A stretch of 64,000 nucleotides of DNA from Deltaproteobacteria bacterium (lineage in GTDB: Bacteria > Desulfobacterota > Desulfobulbia > Desulfobulbales > Desulfurivibrionaceae), in NCBI GenBank assembly GCA_021847425.1, contig JAJZRF010000002.1:1-64000 (forward strand), written 5' to 3'. The position numbers and the translations under genes are program-made. Shown here piece by piece: positions 18,703-28,008 of the stretch (the first letter of the stretch is position 1; each line of letters begins with the position of its first letter). The notes beneath the pieces were generated by a model, which was not told the origin of the DNA, did no database searches, and was given only the letters and a program-made list of their open reading frames with translations.

Positions 18703-20349
18703 TCATGCCGCAGGCTGGGCCGGAGCGGGCTCATCCTCTTCCGGCATGGCCCGTGTCAGGGTGGTCAGATAGAGCGCCCCTTTTTCAATCTGGTCGGCAA
18801 TGCGCCGGATATCGCTCATCAGGTCGATGAGCGACACCATCAGCCCCACCGGCAGCAGGTTCTTGGTTCCCGCCTTGAGCAGGCTTGACTTAAGATGGTG
18901 GTACATCTCCTCGGTTTGCTTGAACAATGCGGCGCACTCCTCCGGCGCATAGTCCTTCCTGGCCACATCGGTCAAATCCAGCAGCTTCACCACATATTGC
19001 TTGTATAGGCTTATCTCTCGGGCCAGGGTCTCATCTGTCACAGGCCGGCTCTGTTGCTGCATCTGGGCAACCCGCAGGGAGACATCGGCTATTTCCCGGT
19101 AGTAGCTGGTCACCCGCAGGGCGTTGGGCAACACGTGGTCAAGCTCTTCCGGCAGGCTGCCCCGCCGGATCAGATTGATGAAGTTGCCCACCTCGATCTC
19201 CAGTTTGAGCAGCACCTGGCGGTCCGATTCAAGCTGCTTGCCTGGGCCGGATTCGCTGCTCATGGCGCCCTTGGCCATGCGGCGGGCAATGTTGCCGATC
19301 CGTTCGATTTCCCTGGCCAGGGCATGGAAGGCCAGCACCGGGGTGGCGGCGATATTGCGGTCCAGATAGAGGGGGTGCGCCTCATCTTCTTCGTGGGAGC
19401 GGAACCTGCCCTTGAGCCAGGTGACCATGCTTCGGGTAAATGGCCAGATCAGGCAGACCCCCATGATATTCAGCGAGGTGTGGAACAGGGCCAGGAGGAT
19501 GGTGATGTTGGCGTTGAGGTGGAGGATCTCCGGGAAGAGTAAGAGGATATGGAGGAGAAAGGGCAGCAGGAGCAGGGCTGCGGCGCCGGTGGCCAAATTG
19601 AAGATGACATGGGCGGCGGCCACCCGTTTGGCATTGGGGGTGGCGCCGATCGCCGCCATGGCTGCGGTGGAGGTGGAGCCGATATTGGCGCCGATGATCA
19701 GGGAGGCGCCGTTGTCGAAGGGGAGAAGGCCTCCGGCGGCAGCGGTGAGGGTGATGACTATGGTGGCGCTGGAAGACTGTATTGCCACGGTGAGCAGGAG
19801 GCCGATGACCAGGAAGGTGAGATGACCCACCAGGCTGTTGCTCAGGAGCGCAGGCATGCTGAGTCCGGTCCCGGCAAAGGTGGCCCGGAGCAGGTCGATG
19901 CCCGTAAAAAAGACGCCGAAACCGGCAAGCGTCTCGCCGAGCGCCTCATAGCGGTTGTTGCCTCGGTTGAGCCGCAGCAACATGCCGAGACCGATGAGCG
20001 GCAGGGCGACAAGTTTTACAGCCCCCCGGAAATCAATCAGGCTCACCAGCCAGCCGATCATGGTATGGCCGATATTGCTTCCGTAAACGATGGTGATGGC
20101 CTGCATGAGGTCCATGAGCCCGGCGTTGACAAAGCCGATGGTGGCCACGGTCACTGCGCCGGAGGATTGTACCAGGGAGGTGATGAGAGCGCCGGAGAGG
20201 ATGCCTCGGAGCGGGGTGGCGGTGGAGCGTTCCAGGATGGTGCGCAGGGTGTTGCCCGCGGCAACCTTGAGGCCCTCGGTCATAAGCTGCATCCCGAGCA
20301 GGAAGAGGCCGATGCCCCCGATAAAACTGCCAAGGATGGAAAAGTGCAT
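18703..20349 (-). CDS. Na/Pi-cotransporter family protein with PhoU-like domain
   Basis: The N-terminal 320 residues are hydrophobic with two inverted Na/Pi (NptA-type) repeats, each with a QSS motif: LVQSSGAVTVATIGF near residue 60 and AIQSSSATIVITLTA near 195. The last 200 residues are a PhoU-like helical domain with many charged residues. It probably carries phosphate (or another anion) with sodium across the inner membrane; the PhoU-like part may regulate it. The start MHFSILGSFIGGIGLFLLG matches family starts. It is a single gene, divergent from malQ and convergent with nadD. Confidence 0.9.
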   Translation of the reverse strand: MHFSILGSFIGGIGLFLLGMQLMTEGLKVAAGNTLRTILERSTATPLRGILSGALITSLVQSSGAVTVATIGFVNAGLMDLMQAITIVYGSNIGHTMIGWLVSLIDFRGAVKLVALPLIGLGMLLRLNRGNNRYEALGETLAGFGVFFTGIDLLRATFAGTGLSMPALLSNSLVGHLTFLVIGLLLTVAIQSSSATIVITLTAAAGGLLPFDNGASLIIGANIGSTSTAAMAAIGATPNAKRVAAAHVIFNLATGAAALLLLPFLLHILLLFPEILHLNANITILLALFHTSLNIMGVCLIWPFTRSMVTWLKGRFRSHEEDEAHPLYLDRNIAATPVLAFHALAREIERIGNIARRMAKGAMSSESGPGKQLESDRQVLLKLEIEVGNFINLIRRGSLPEELDHVLPNALRVTSYYREIADVSLRVAQMQQQSRPVTDETLAREISLYKQYVVKLLDLTDVARKDYAPEECAALFKQTEEMYHHLKSSLLKAGTKNLLPVGLMVSLIDLMSDIRRIADQIEKGALYLTTLTRAMPEEDEPAPAQPAA

Positions 20350-20591
20350 GCTGCGGACTCCTTTTTAGCCGGATGTTTTTCTTATAATACCTGGTGTCTG
20401 CGGGATAGGCAATTGCTTGATGATATTGAAAATATTTCCCGGACATCGGAAGAGTCTGTTGCCGGGGGAGTTTTTTAATTGGAGAGACGGCCGGGCTTTC
20501 TGTATGATAAGGGTTGATATTCCCCGGTGTCCTTTGCCAAGAATCGGCACAGCACGGTCAGGCAGTCACAAAAAGAGAGTGGGCGACAACC

Positions 20592-22139
20592 ATGCACAAC
20601 CAGCGGAGCAGTGGCGTCCTTCTGCATCTTACTTCCCTGCCGGGGCCTTTTGGGATCGGAACCCTTGGCAAGTCCGCCTTCGAGTTCATCGACTTTCTCA
20701 GAGCGGCCGGTCAGACCCATTGGCAGATCCTGCCATATGGCCCGGTGATCGGCATATTCGGCAATTCGCCCTACATGAGCCTGTCCGCCTTTGCCGGCAA
20801 TCCTTTGCTCATCGATCCCGCTCAGCTCGTGGGGGCCGGTTTTCTCCGGCGGGAGCAGGTGGAAGTCTCGCCTGAATTTTCCGAATACCTGGTCGATTTT
20901 GCCGCTGTTCGTGGTTTCAACGAGAAAATTCTGAAGCTCGCCTTTTTGGAGTTTCAGCTGGCCGGGGACGCCGCTGCCCTCGCGGCCTTCGGTCAGGCAA
21001 TGGACTGGCTTGACGACTATGCTCTTTTTATGGCGCTACGGGAAGAATTTGATTCCAGTCCCTGGTTTTCTTGGCCAGCGGATATTGCCCGCCGGAAGCA
21101 GGAGGCCCTTGCCCGGTGGCGTGCAACCCTGGCCGAACGCATTCTTTTTCATAAATTTGTCCAGTTCTGCTTTTTTTCCCAATGGCAGATCCTGTGGAAT
21201 TACGCCCACAGCCATGGCGTAAAGATCATCGGCGATATCCCCATCTATGTGGCCCTGGACAGCGCCGACGTCTGGGCGCATCAGGAATGCTTTCTCCTTG
21301 ATCCCGAAACCGGACAGCCGACCCATGTGGCAGGCGTGCCCCCTGATTATTTCAGCGACACAGGGCAGCGCTGGGGAAATCCGCTTTTCAAATGGTACCG
21401 TGACGGGGGAGGGCTGAATGCGTCCCTGCTCGCCTGGTGGGGGCAGCGGTTTCGTCATCTCTGCCGGACGGTGGATGTGGTCCGCATCGATCATTTCCGC
21501 GGTTTTGAGGCATACTGGCAGATTCCGGCCTCGGAGGAGACTGCTGTCAACGGACAATGGGTCAAGGGACCGGGCCTGGAATTTTTTACCGAGATAAAAA
21601 AATATCTGGGCGAGCTGCCGATCATCGCCGAGGATTTGGGGGTGATCACCCCGGAGGTTGAGCTGCTCCGCGACACTCTTGGCTTTCCAGGGATGAAGGT
21701 GCTGCAGTTTGCCTTTGACTCCGACGAGCGCAACGCCTATCTGCCCCATAACTACACCACCGTGAACTGCGTCGCCTATACCGGCACCCATGACAACGAT
21801 ACGACCCTGGGCTGGTACTTCAGTGATACGGTTTTGCAAGCCAGCAAGACCAAGGCGTTGCGTTATGTCCACAGTCAACCGGGCAGTCCCATCCACTGGG
21901 ATTTCATCCGCCTGGCCTATGGTTCGGTGGCCGAGCTGGTCATTGTTCCGCTTCAGGATGTGCTGGGGTTCGGCAGCGACTGCCGGATGAACATTCCCGG
22001 CACCTCGGAGGGAAACTGGCGCTGGCGGTGCGCGGCTAGATTTTTGAATACTGAGGCAGCAAGGGCGTTGCGGGATGAAGTTCTGTTTTATAACAGGCTG
22101 CCAGTCGCCCCCGTTGTTTTTGGCAAAATGGAGAAGTGA
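20592..22139 (+). CDS. malQ: 4-alpha-glucanotransferase (amylomaltase, GH77)
   Basis: MalQ transfers maltooligosaccharide units and is used here probably in glycogen or maltodextrin turnover. GH77 motifs are RSSGVLLHLTSLPGPFGIGT, GDIPIYVALDSADVWAH, the nucleophile region VVRIDHFRGFEAYW, the acid/base block PIIAEDLGVITPEV and TGTHDNDT. The ATG at 20592 gives 515 residues and begins the conserved sequence; the longer frame from 20514 adds nothing recognisable. The next gene begins one base after its stop, so the two are co-transcribed. Confidence 0.96.
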   Translation: MHNQRSSGVLLHLTSLPGPFGIGTLGKSAFEFIDFLRAAGQTHWQILPYGPVIGIFGNSPYMSLSAFAGNPLLIDPAQLVGAGFLRREQVEVSPEFSEYLVDFAAVRGFNEKILKLAFLEFQLAGDAAALAAFGQAMDWLDDYALFMALREEFDSSPWFSWPADIARRKQEALARWRATLAERILFHKFVQFCFFSQWQILWNYAHSHGVKIIGDIPIYVALDSADVWAHQECFLLDPETGQPTHVAGVPPDYFSDTGQRWGNPLFKWYRDGGGLNASLLAWWGQRFRHLCRTVDVVRIDHFRGFEAYWQIPASEETAVNGQWVKGPGLEFFTEIKKYLGELPIIAEDLGVITPEVELLRDTLGFPGMKVLQFAFDSDERNAYLPHNYTTVNCVAYTGTHDNDTTLGWYFSDTVLQASKTKALRYVHSQPGSPIHWDFIRLAYGSVAELVIVPLQDVLGFGSDCRMNIPGTSEGNWRWRCAARFLNTEAARALRDEVLFYNRLPVAPVVFGKMEK

Positions 22140-22140
22140 G

Positions 22141-22713
22141 ATGAAGGTTCTGGCCTTGAGCGGGAGTCCGAGAAGAAAAGGAAATACCGAGACCTTGCTT
22201 CGCGCCGTTCTGAAAGGGGTTGAGGCGGCGGGCGGTGAGATCGAGCTGATTCGTCTCTATGATCTTCGTATTCAGCCGTGCATCGCCTGCGGCGGCTGCG
22301 ACAAAACCGGCGAATGCGTGCTGGAAGACGACATGCAGGAGTTGTATCCAAAAATCCTCGCCTCGCAGCGAATCATTCTTGCCTCGCCCATCTATTTTTA
22401 CGGAATCACCGCCCAGGCCAAGGCCTTTGTTGACCGCTGCCAGGCAATGTGGAACAAAAAACGCCTCCTCACCGAAAAAGGCGAATGGCGCAAGGACCCC
22501 AGCCGCAAGGGTTTTCTGGTGGCGGTGTCCGCCACCCACGGGGAAAGGGTTTTCGATGGCGCGATTCTTACCGCTAAATATGCCTTTGACGCCATGGGCA
22601 TGGGCTACGGCGGGGAGTTTGCGGTCAAGGGCATGGATGGCCGAGGGGACATGGCAAAGGATGAGGCTACCCTGGCGCAGGCGGAACTGGCGGGCAGAAA
22701 ATTTATGGATTGA
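22141..22713 (+). CDS. Flavodoxin-fold NAD(P)H-dependent FMN reductase-like protein
   Basis: The 190-residue protein has the FMN phosphate-binding loop GSPRRKGNTETLL at residues 7-19 and the Cys motif CIACGGCDKTGEC near 45-57, which marks the iron-sulfur flavoprotein / NADPH-dependent FMN reductase family common in anaerobes. SPIYFYGITAQAKAFVDRC is the typical isoalloxazine-loop region. The spacing of the four Cys could hold a cluster, but the classic archaeal Isf spacing is not confirmed. Substrate unknown. Preceded by GGAGAAGTGAG, it follows malQ by one base. Confidence 0.85.
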   Translation: MKVLALSGSPRRKGNTETLLRAVLKGVEAAGGEIELIRLYDLRIQPCIACGGCDKTGECVLEDDMQELYPKILASQRIILASPIYFYGITAQAKAFVDRCQAMWNKKRLLTEKGEWRKDPSRKGFLVAVSATHGERVFDGAILTAKYAFDAMGMGYGGEFAVKGMDGRGDMAKDEATLAQAELAGRKFMD

Positions 22714-22782
22714 AACTGGATGGTTGTGAGGTTTTCCCGTTGTCGGAAGCGCAAGGAAGGGGAATAAAAGGGGAATAAAAGG

Positions 22783-22811
22783 TTGACAAAACCCTTCCCA
22801 TCATTTAGAAA
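22783..22811 (+). promoter_or_regulatory. Promoter for tRNA-Glu
   Basis: TTGACA (22783-22788), a 17-base spacer and TAGAAA (22806-22811) place a start site about 7 bases before the tRNA gene at 22826. Confidence 0.6.
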
Positions 22812-22825
22812 ATGGCGCACAGCAT

Positions 22826-22901
22826 GGCCCCTTCGTCTAGTGGTCTAGGACGCTGGCCTCTCACGCCGGTAACACGGGTTCGAGTCCCGTAGGGGTCACC
22901 A
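22826..22901 (+). tRNA. tRNA-Glu (CTC anticodon)
   Basis: The 76-base sequence folds as a complete cloverleaf: acceptor GGCCCCT with AGGGGTC (one G-T pair), anticodon stem CTGGC/GCCGG with loop CTCTCAC giving anticodon CTC at 22860-22862, and T arm ACGGG-TTCGAGT-CCCGT. CCA is encoded at 22899-22901. It has its own promoter and terminator. A tyrosine recombinase gene ends nine bases after the CCA, in the opposite orientation, so this tRNA is a likely integration site. Confidence 0.95.
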
Positions 22902-22909
22902 GTGAGAAA

Positions 22910-23842
22910 TCAAGGACTTAGCCGTTTTCGGTTAGGTCCTTTTTTTGGCTGGTGGTTTCTCTGGTGTTTTTCTCCTGAAAAAACGGGAAGAGAATCCAGG
23001 GCAGACCGCACCGATTCAAGCCCCCTGATGTACCTCTCAGTAGTCGAAAGGTTCTTGTGCCGCAGGATGGCCTGAATCTGGACCATCGGAACCCCCTCCC
23101 TTGCAAGAATGCTCGCCGTCAAATGCCGGATAGCATGGAATCCAAAAGGCTGAATGCCAGCACGGCGACACAAACGGCCCATGAAGTGGATACGATACAA
23201 GAAGGGAACTCCATCGACGGAGAAAACAAAACCGGCCGGAGAATAATCAGCGGGGCGGAGATCAGCAAGGCCGCGCTGAAGATCAGCGGTCAATGGAAGC
23301 CGGGATTCCTCCCAGGTGCCGACACGGTTTTTGCGGGTGAGAAGCCGAAGGGTTCGTGATTCAAAATCCACATCAGACCACTTGAGCCGGAACAGCTCGC
23401 CACGGCGTGCCCCGGTATGAAGACAGGTAAGAAGAAAAGCGCGGTCCTGGTCATTCAGGCAGGCATTGAAAGCCAACCAAAAATCAGACTCGGGGGGAAC
23501 ATAACGGGCCGTTCGCTCTTCCTGGAATTTGTCTACCGCAAAAGGGTTATGAAGGTGCCGGGGGAAGGCTTCGATATATCGGCAACCCCAAGCCCAGGCC
23601 GCCATCAAATTCTTTCTGTCCTTGTTTGCGGCATATCCTGAACGGCTTTCTTTCTCCTGCTGCAGGAACGAAAGAATCATACCGGGTGGAAGCCGGTCAA
23701 GGGAAAGCTCTCGATCAATCACCTTGAAAAGCCGTCTGAAAACAGAAACCTTTTCCTGATAGGTCGAGCGGACAAACTTTGACCGGGCAAAATCAAGATA
23801 TCTGATGGCCAGCTCACCCAAAGATGTTGTGGGAGTCAACAA
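22910..23842 (-). CDS. Tyrosine recombinase (integrase), probably N-terminally truncated
   Basis: The 310-residue product keeps the core-binding domain (ELAIRYLDFARSKFVRSTY) and the catalytic domain: Arg in TGARRGELFRLKWSDVDF, HAIRH (H-x-x-R), the late His in AILRHKNLSTTERYI and the nucleophile Tyr in that segment. The frame begins with two TTG codons near 23840, has a stop 25 bases further upstream, and lacks the usual N-terminal arm, so it is likely truncated. The last dozen codons (KKGPNRKRLSP) lie inside the tRNA-Glu terminator. No other phage or ICE gene is present; this is a remnant or a minimal element. Confidence 0.88.
   Translation of the reverse strand: MLTPTTSLGELAIRYLDFARSKFVRSTYQEKVSVFRRLFKVIDRELSLDRLPPGMILSFLQQEKESRSGYAANKDRKNLMAAWAWGCRYIEAFPRHLHNPFAVDKFQEERTARYVPPESDFWLAFNACLNDQDRAFLLTCLHTGARRGELFRLKWSDVDFESRTLRLLTRKNRVGTWEESRLPLTADLQRGLADLRPADYSPAGFVFSVDGVPFLYRIHFMGRLCRRAGIQPFGFHAIRHLTASILAREGVPMVQIQAILRHKNLSTTERYIRGLESVRSALDSLPVFSGEKHQRNHQPKKGPNRKRLSP
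22914..22946 (+). terminator. Terminator of tRNA-Glu, within the integrase 3' coding end
   Basis: GGACTTAGCCG (22914-22924) pairs with CGGTTAGGTCC (22929-22939), with two G-T wobbles and a TTTT loop, and is followed by seven T residues. It lies 13 bases after the tRNA CCA and simultaneously encodes the last residues of the integrase on the other strand. Confidence 0.85.
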
Positions 23843-24022
23843 GAGACACGATGTTACCTGAAGTAGTCACGATTTAATCTGACACTTCTTGTATAAATGG
23901 AGTGAAATAAGGAGGAGTAAGATGACCACGAATCAGAAGTTGTAGCTGTTACGTGGTACTAGGGGACTTCCCCCTATTTTATCTGTTTGATTTCAACCTG
24001 TTGCAATCACGCCAGACCAACC
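23843..24022. mobile_element. Probable insertion-sequence end remnant
   Basis: Between the truncated integrase and valS, a sequence reading CACGATTTAATCTGACACTT is followed by ATAAGGAGGAGTAAG and an ATG (23921). From that ATG only six codons follow before a TAG, after which the same frame reads LLRGT, similar to the start of IS3-type OrfA proteins (LRLLRGE). This looks like the left end and ribosome-binding site of a decayed IS; the family assignment is tentative. Confidence 0.35.
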
Positions 24023-26707
24023 TCAGCGCAACTCCTCCAGTCTGGCCATGCCAGCCTTTATCTTCTCCAGCTTCGCCTGCATTTCCTCGATCTTTTCCCG
24101 TTCCTTGGCCTTCACCTCTTTCGGGGCGTTGGCCATGAACTTTTCGTTGCTCAGCTTGCCTTGGCAGCGGGCCAACTCGATCTCGGTCTTGTCCTGATCC
24201 TTCTGCAGCTTGGCTTGCTCCTTGTCCACATCCACCAGCCCGGTCAGGGGCACGAAGATTTCGATGTCGGTATAGAGGTAGGAGGCCGCGCCCTTGGGCC
24301 GGGTGCCTTCCTTCTGCACGGCCATGGTGGAGGTCCGGGTCAGGGTTTTGAGGGAACCGGCCAGGGAGGTCAACCCTGCGTGTTTGGTTTCGTCGTGGCA
24401 GATGATCAGGACCTCGATCTCGGCGGAGGGGTGGATCATGGCTTCGCTGCGGATGTTGCGGATGCCGCCGACAATTCCCATGAAGAGCACGGACAGTTCG
24501 GCAGCCTCGGGATTATCCCAGGCCGGATTCACCGTGGGAAAGGCTTCGACCATGATGCTGGTCCGTTCTCCGGGCAGCACATGCCAGATCTCCTCGGTGA
24601 CGAATGGGGTGATGGGGTGCAGGAGCTTGAGCGTGTTTTCCAGCACCGCCAGGAGAACGCCCTGTGCCTGCGACTTGGCCGTGGCGTTGTCGCCGTAGAG
24701 ATCGGACTTGATCCATTCCAGGTACCAGTCGCAGAACTCGTTCCAGACGAACTGGTAGATGGTCGAGGCCGCGTCGTTGAAGCGGTAGTCGTCCAGGGCC
24801 TGGCGTGTCTCGGTGATCGCCTGGTTGAGCCGGTGGAGGATCCAGCGGTGGGCCAGGGGCAGGGTGGCGGGGGCGATATCCTTGCTGATCCCGGGATCGC
24901 ACTCCTTGATGTGCATGAGGGCGAAGCGGGCCGCGTTCCAGATCTTGTTGATGAAGTGGCGGTAGCCTTCGATGCGCTCCTCGGCGAGCTTGATCTCGCG
25001 GCCTTGGGCGGCAAAGGCGGTGAGGGTGAAGCGCAGGGCATCGGTGCCGTACTCGGCCATGACCACCAGGGGGTCGATGACGTTGCCCGTTGACTTGCTC
25101 ATCTTCTTGCCGTGCTTGTCGCGGACCAGGGCGTGGAGGTAGACGTCCTTGAACGGCACCTCGTCCATGATGTGGATGCCCATCATCATCATCCGGGCTA
25201 CCCAGAAGAAGAGGATGTCGAAGCTGGTGATCAGCACCGAGGTGGGGTAGAAGAACTTCAGCTCCTTGGTCTCCTCGGGCCAGCCCAAGGTGGAGAAGGG
25301 CCAGAGGGCCGAGGAAAACCAGGTGTCCAGCACGTCGGTTTCCTGGGTGAGCTTGGCTGAGCCGCATTTTTCGCATAGCGCAGGGGCATGCTCTTCCACC
25401 ATGAAATGGGAGCAGTCGTCGCAGGTCCAGGCCGGGATCTGATGGCCCCACCAGATCTGGCGGGAGATGCACCAGTCGCGGATGTTGTCCATCCAGGCGT
25501 AGAAGGTGTTGTACCAGGTCTTGGGGTGGATGGTGGTCCGTCCGTCGCGCACCGCGGCCACGGCCTGGGCGGCCAGGGGTTTTACGGAAACAAACCACTG
25601 CAGCGAGGTGGTGGGCTCGACCACGGTTTTGCAGCGGTAGCACTGGCCCACCGCATGGGCGTAGTCCTCGATCTTTTCCAGGAATCCCTGCGCCTCCAGG
25701 TCGGCTACAATCTGCTTGCGGCAGGCGAAGCGTTCCAGCCCGGCGTAGGGGCCGGCGGCCTCGTTCATGATCCCGGAGTCGTCCATGACCTTGATCCGTT
25801 CGAGGTTGTGGCGCAAGCCGATCTCGTAGTCGTTGCGGTCGTGGGAGGGGGTGACCTTGAGCGCGCCGGTGCCGAACTCCCGCTCCACATGGTGGTCAAA
25901 GACCACCGGGATGGTGCGGTCGGTGAGGGGCAGCCGGATGCCGATTTCCTTCAAATGGCTGTAGCGCGCATCGTCGGGATGCACGGCCACTCCGGTGTCG
26001 CCCAGCATGGTCTCGGGCCGGGTGGTGGCGACCACCACATGGCCCGAGCCATCCGCATAGGGGTAGCGGATGTGGTAGAGCTTGCCTGCTGTCTCCTCGT
26101 GTTCCACCTCGTCGTCGGAGAGTGCTGTTTTGCAGCGGGGACACCAGTTGACGATGTAGTCGCCCTTGTAGATCAGCCCTTCCTTGTAAAGGCGGACAAA
26201 GACGGTGCGCACCGCCTTGGACAACCCCTCGTCCATGGTGAAGCGTTCCCGGTCCCAGTCGCAGGAGCAGCCCAGGTGCTTGAGCTGGTTGATGATGGTG
26301 CCGCCTTTTTCCTCGCGCCATTGCCAGACCCGCTCGATGAACTGGGCCCGGCCGAGGTCGTGACGGCTCTTGCCCTCGGTGGCAAGCTGGCGCTCCACCA
26401 CGTTCTGGGTGGCGATGCCGGCGTGGTCGGTGCCCGGCACCCAGAGGGTGTTGTAGCCGCACATCCGCTTGTAGCGGACCAGGACATCCTGCATGGTGTT
26501 GTTCAGGGCATGGCCCACATGGAGCACGCCGGTGACGTTGGGCGGCGGGATGACAATGGAAAAAGAGGGCTTGGTCTCGTCCATGGTGGCCTGGAAGTTT
26601 TTCTGCTCAAGCCATTTCCGGTACCACCTGGCCTCAACCTCTTTGAATTCGTATCCCTTGGCCAGCTCATGGCCGCCGGTCGCGACGAAAGTAGCGTTTT
26701 CGCTCAT
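24023..26707 (-). CDS. valS: Valyl-tRNA synthetase
   Basis: ValS charges tRNA-Val. The class I HIGH site is PPNVTGVLHVGHAL near residue 55, the KMSKS site is HGKKMSKSTGNVIDP, and the CP1 editing domain lies between. Cys pairs in WCPRCKTAL, CYRCKT, TCDDC and CEKCG suggest structural zinc, as in many ValRS. The C-terminal coiled coil starts at LVDVDKEQAKLQKDQDK. At 894 residues it is full length. The stop of dgt lies at 26711, three bases before the valS ATG, so the two are one transcript on the minus strand. Confidence 0.98.
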   Translation of the reverse strand: MSENATFVATGGHELAKGYEFKEVEARWYRKWLEQKNFQATMDETKPSFSIVIPPPNVTGVLHVGHALNNTMQDVLVRYKRMCGYNTLWVPGTDHAGIATQNVVERQLATEGKSRHDLGRAQFIERVWQWREEKGGTIINQLKHLGCSCDWDRERFTMDEGLSKAVRTVFVRLYKEGLIYKGDYIVNWCPRCKTALSDDEVEHEETAGKLYHIRYPYADGSGHVVVATTRPETMLGDTGVAVHPDDARYSHLKEIGIRLPLTDRTIPVVFDHHVEREFGTGALKVTPSHDRNDYEIGLRHNLERIKVMDDSGIMNEAAGPYAGLERFACRKQIVADLEAQGFLEKIEDYAHAVGQCYRCKTVVEPTTSLQWFVSVKPLAAQAVAAVRDGRTTIHPKTWYNTFYAWMDNIRDWCISRQIWWGHQIPAWTCDDCSHFMVEEHAPALCEKCGSAKLTQETDVLDTWFSSALWPFSTLGWPEETKELKFFYPTSVLITSFDILFFWVARMMMMGIHIMDEVPFKDVYLHALVRDKHGKKMSKSTGNVIDPLVVMAEYGTDALRFTLTAFAAQGREIKLAEERIEGYRHFINKIWNAARFALMHIKECDPGISKDIAPATLPLAHRWILHRLNQAITETRQALDDYRFNDAASTIYQFVWNEFCDWYLEWIKSDLYGDNATAKSQAQGVLLAVLENTLKLLHPITPFVTEEIWHVLPGERTSIMVEAFPTVNPAWDNPEAAELSVLFMGIVGGIRNIRSEAMIHPSAEIEVLIICHDETKHAGLTSLAGSLKTLTRTSTMAVQKEGTRPKGAASYLYTDIEIFVPLTGLVDVDKEQAKLQKDQDKTEIELARCQGKLSNEKFMANAPKEVKAKEREKIEEMQAKLEKIKAGMARLEELR

Positions 26708-26710
26708 CGG

Positions 26711-27775
26711 TTACATTACACTCCATGGTTTGGGAAGAAAGATGTTGGTGTAGAGATCAAGAGCATAGCGGTCGGTCATGCCGGCAATAAAGTCGCAGAC
26801 CATCTGCTCCCGCGGGGTTGTGGCATCATAGTCGATGACCTTTTCCCAGTGGTCGTCGTTGTTGATAAAATATTCGTACAGCTCCCGCAGCACCTTTTTG
26901 GCCTTGATGAAGTCGTCGTGCACCCGGTTGGTTTCGTAGACGTTTTCATAGAGAAAGGAGCGCAGCTCGGCAATGCCCTCCAGCAGCTGCGGGGTCATGG
27001 TCAGGGTTTCCCCTCCGTTTTTCAGGGTCTGGACTACAAGATCGTTGACCATGCTGCCGATGCGCCCGGAGTGATCAGGGCCGAACAGCTTCTGGAGATG
27101 GGAGGGGATCTGCGACTCGCTGATAATCCCGGCCCGCGCGGCATCGTCCAGATCGTGGTTCACGTAGGCGATGATATCGGCGATGCGCACCACCCTGCCT
27201 TCCATGGTTGTCGGCAGTTCGGAGAGATCATGGGGCAGAATCTCGCGGCGCCCCTTGGAATGCTTGGCTATGCCGTCAAGAACCTCGATGGTCAGGTTGA
27301 GCCCCGCGCCTTTTTTTTCCAGGATGTTCACCACCCGCAGGCTCTGGTCGTAGTGGCGGAAGCCGGTGGGATAGAGCTCGTCCAGCACCGCTTCCCCGGC
27401 GTGGCCGAAGGGGGTGTGGCCGAGATCATGGCCCAAAGCGATGGCCTCGGTGAGATGGCCGTTTAAGCGCAGGGCCACCGAGATGGTCCGGGCGATCTGG
27501 CTCACTTCGAGCACATGGGTGAGCCGGGTCCGGTAATGGTCGCCGGTGGGGGCCAGGAACACCTGGGTTTTATGCTTGAGGCGGCGGAAGGACTTGCAGT
27601 GGATGATCCGGTCCCGGTCGCGCTGGTACGCGCCCCGGATGGGGCATTCCTCTTCGGGCCTGAGCCTGCCTTTGGTGTTGCGGCTCAAAGCGGCATAGGG
27701 CGCCAGGCTTACGGCCTCGCGCTCCTCGATCTGCAGGCGGATGGAATGGTCCATGGCCTTAGCGGGCAGGAGCAT
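26711..27775 (-). CDS. dgt: dGTP triphosphohydrolase-like HD-domain protein
   Basis: This 354-residue protein shows the Dgt family order: [40 protein letters not shown], then the HD pair [14 protein letters not shown] and the later [15 protein letters not shown]. The metal-binding His/Asp residues of the HD fold are all present. It removes triphosphate from dGTP or related dNTPs; substrate range varies in this subfamily. The start offers two ATG codons (positions 1 and 8); the second, [13 protein letters not shown], fits family starts well. It is immediately upstream of valS. Confidence 0.9.
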   Translation of the reverse strand: MLLPAKAMDHSIRLQIEEREAVSLAPYAALSRNTKGRLRPEEECPIRGAYQRDRDRIIHCKSFRRLKHKTQVFLAPTGDHYRTRLTHVLEVSQIARTISVALRLNGHLTEAIALGHDLGHTPFGHAGEAVLDELYPTGFRHYDQSLRVVNILEKKGAGLNLTIEVLDGIAKHSKGRREILPHDLSELPTTMEGRVVRIADIIAYVNHDLDDAARAGIISESQIPSHLQKLFGPDHSGRIGSMVNDLVVQTLKNGGETLTMTPQLLEGIAELRSFLYENVYETNRVHDDFIKAKKVLRELYEYFINNDDHWEKVIDYDATTPREQMVCDFIAGMTDRYALDLYTNIFLPKPWSVM

Positions 27776-28008
27776 GGTGATTATGTCCGGCGAAAACCAT
27801 CGGGGTGCAGGCCGGTTTTATAACTGGGAACATTTCTTTCATCGGGGATCTCCGGAATAGCGGCAGGGATCAAAAGGGGGGAAGAGGTTTAACTGTTCGT
27901 TTTTGCAATGGTTCGGCCTTGTGGGGCCAATCGGAAACAAGCGCTGAAGATACCGGCAAATGCACCGCCGGTCAAGTGCGATACGCTCGGCTTGGCCGCG
28001 GGGAAAAA

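Noticed and set aside
22910-24022. A complete prophage or integrative element
   Set aside because: Only the integrase is present; valS begins at 24023 on the far side, and no cargo, excisionase, or second attachment site was found.
26700-26715. A T-box or other leader before valS
   Set aside because: dgt ends three bases before the valS start, so there is no leader sequence to hold one.
25388-27466. A 692-codon plus-strand open frame
   Set aside because: It lies antisense to valS and dgt, both of which have complete motifs. High GC makes long antisense frames common, and its translation has no recognisable domain.
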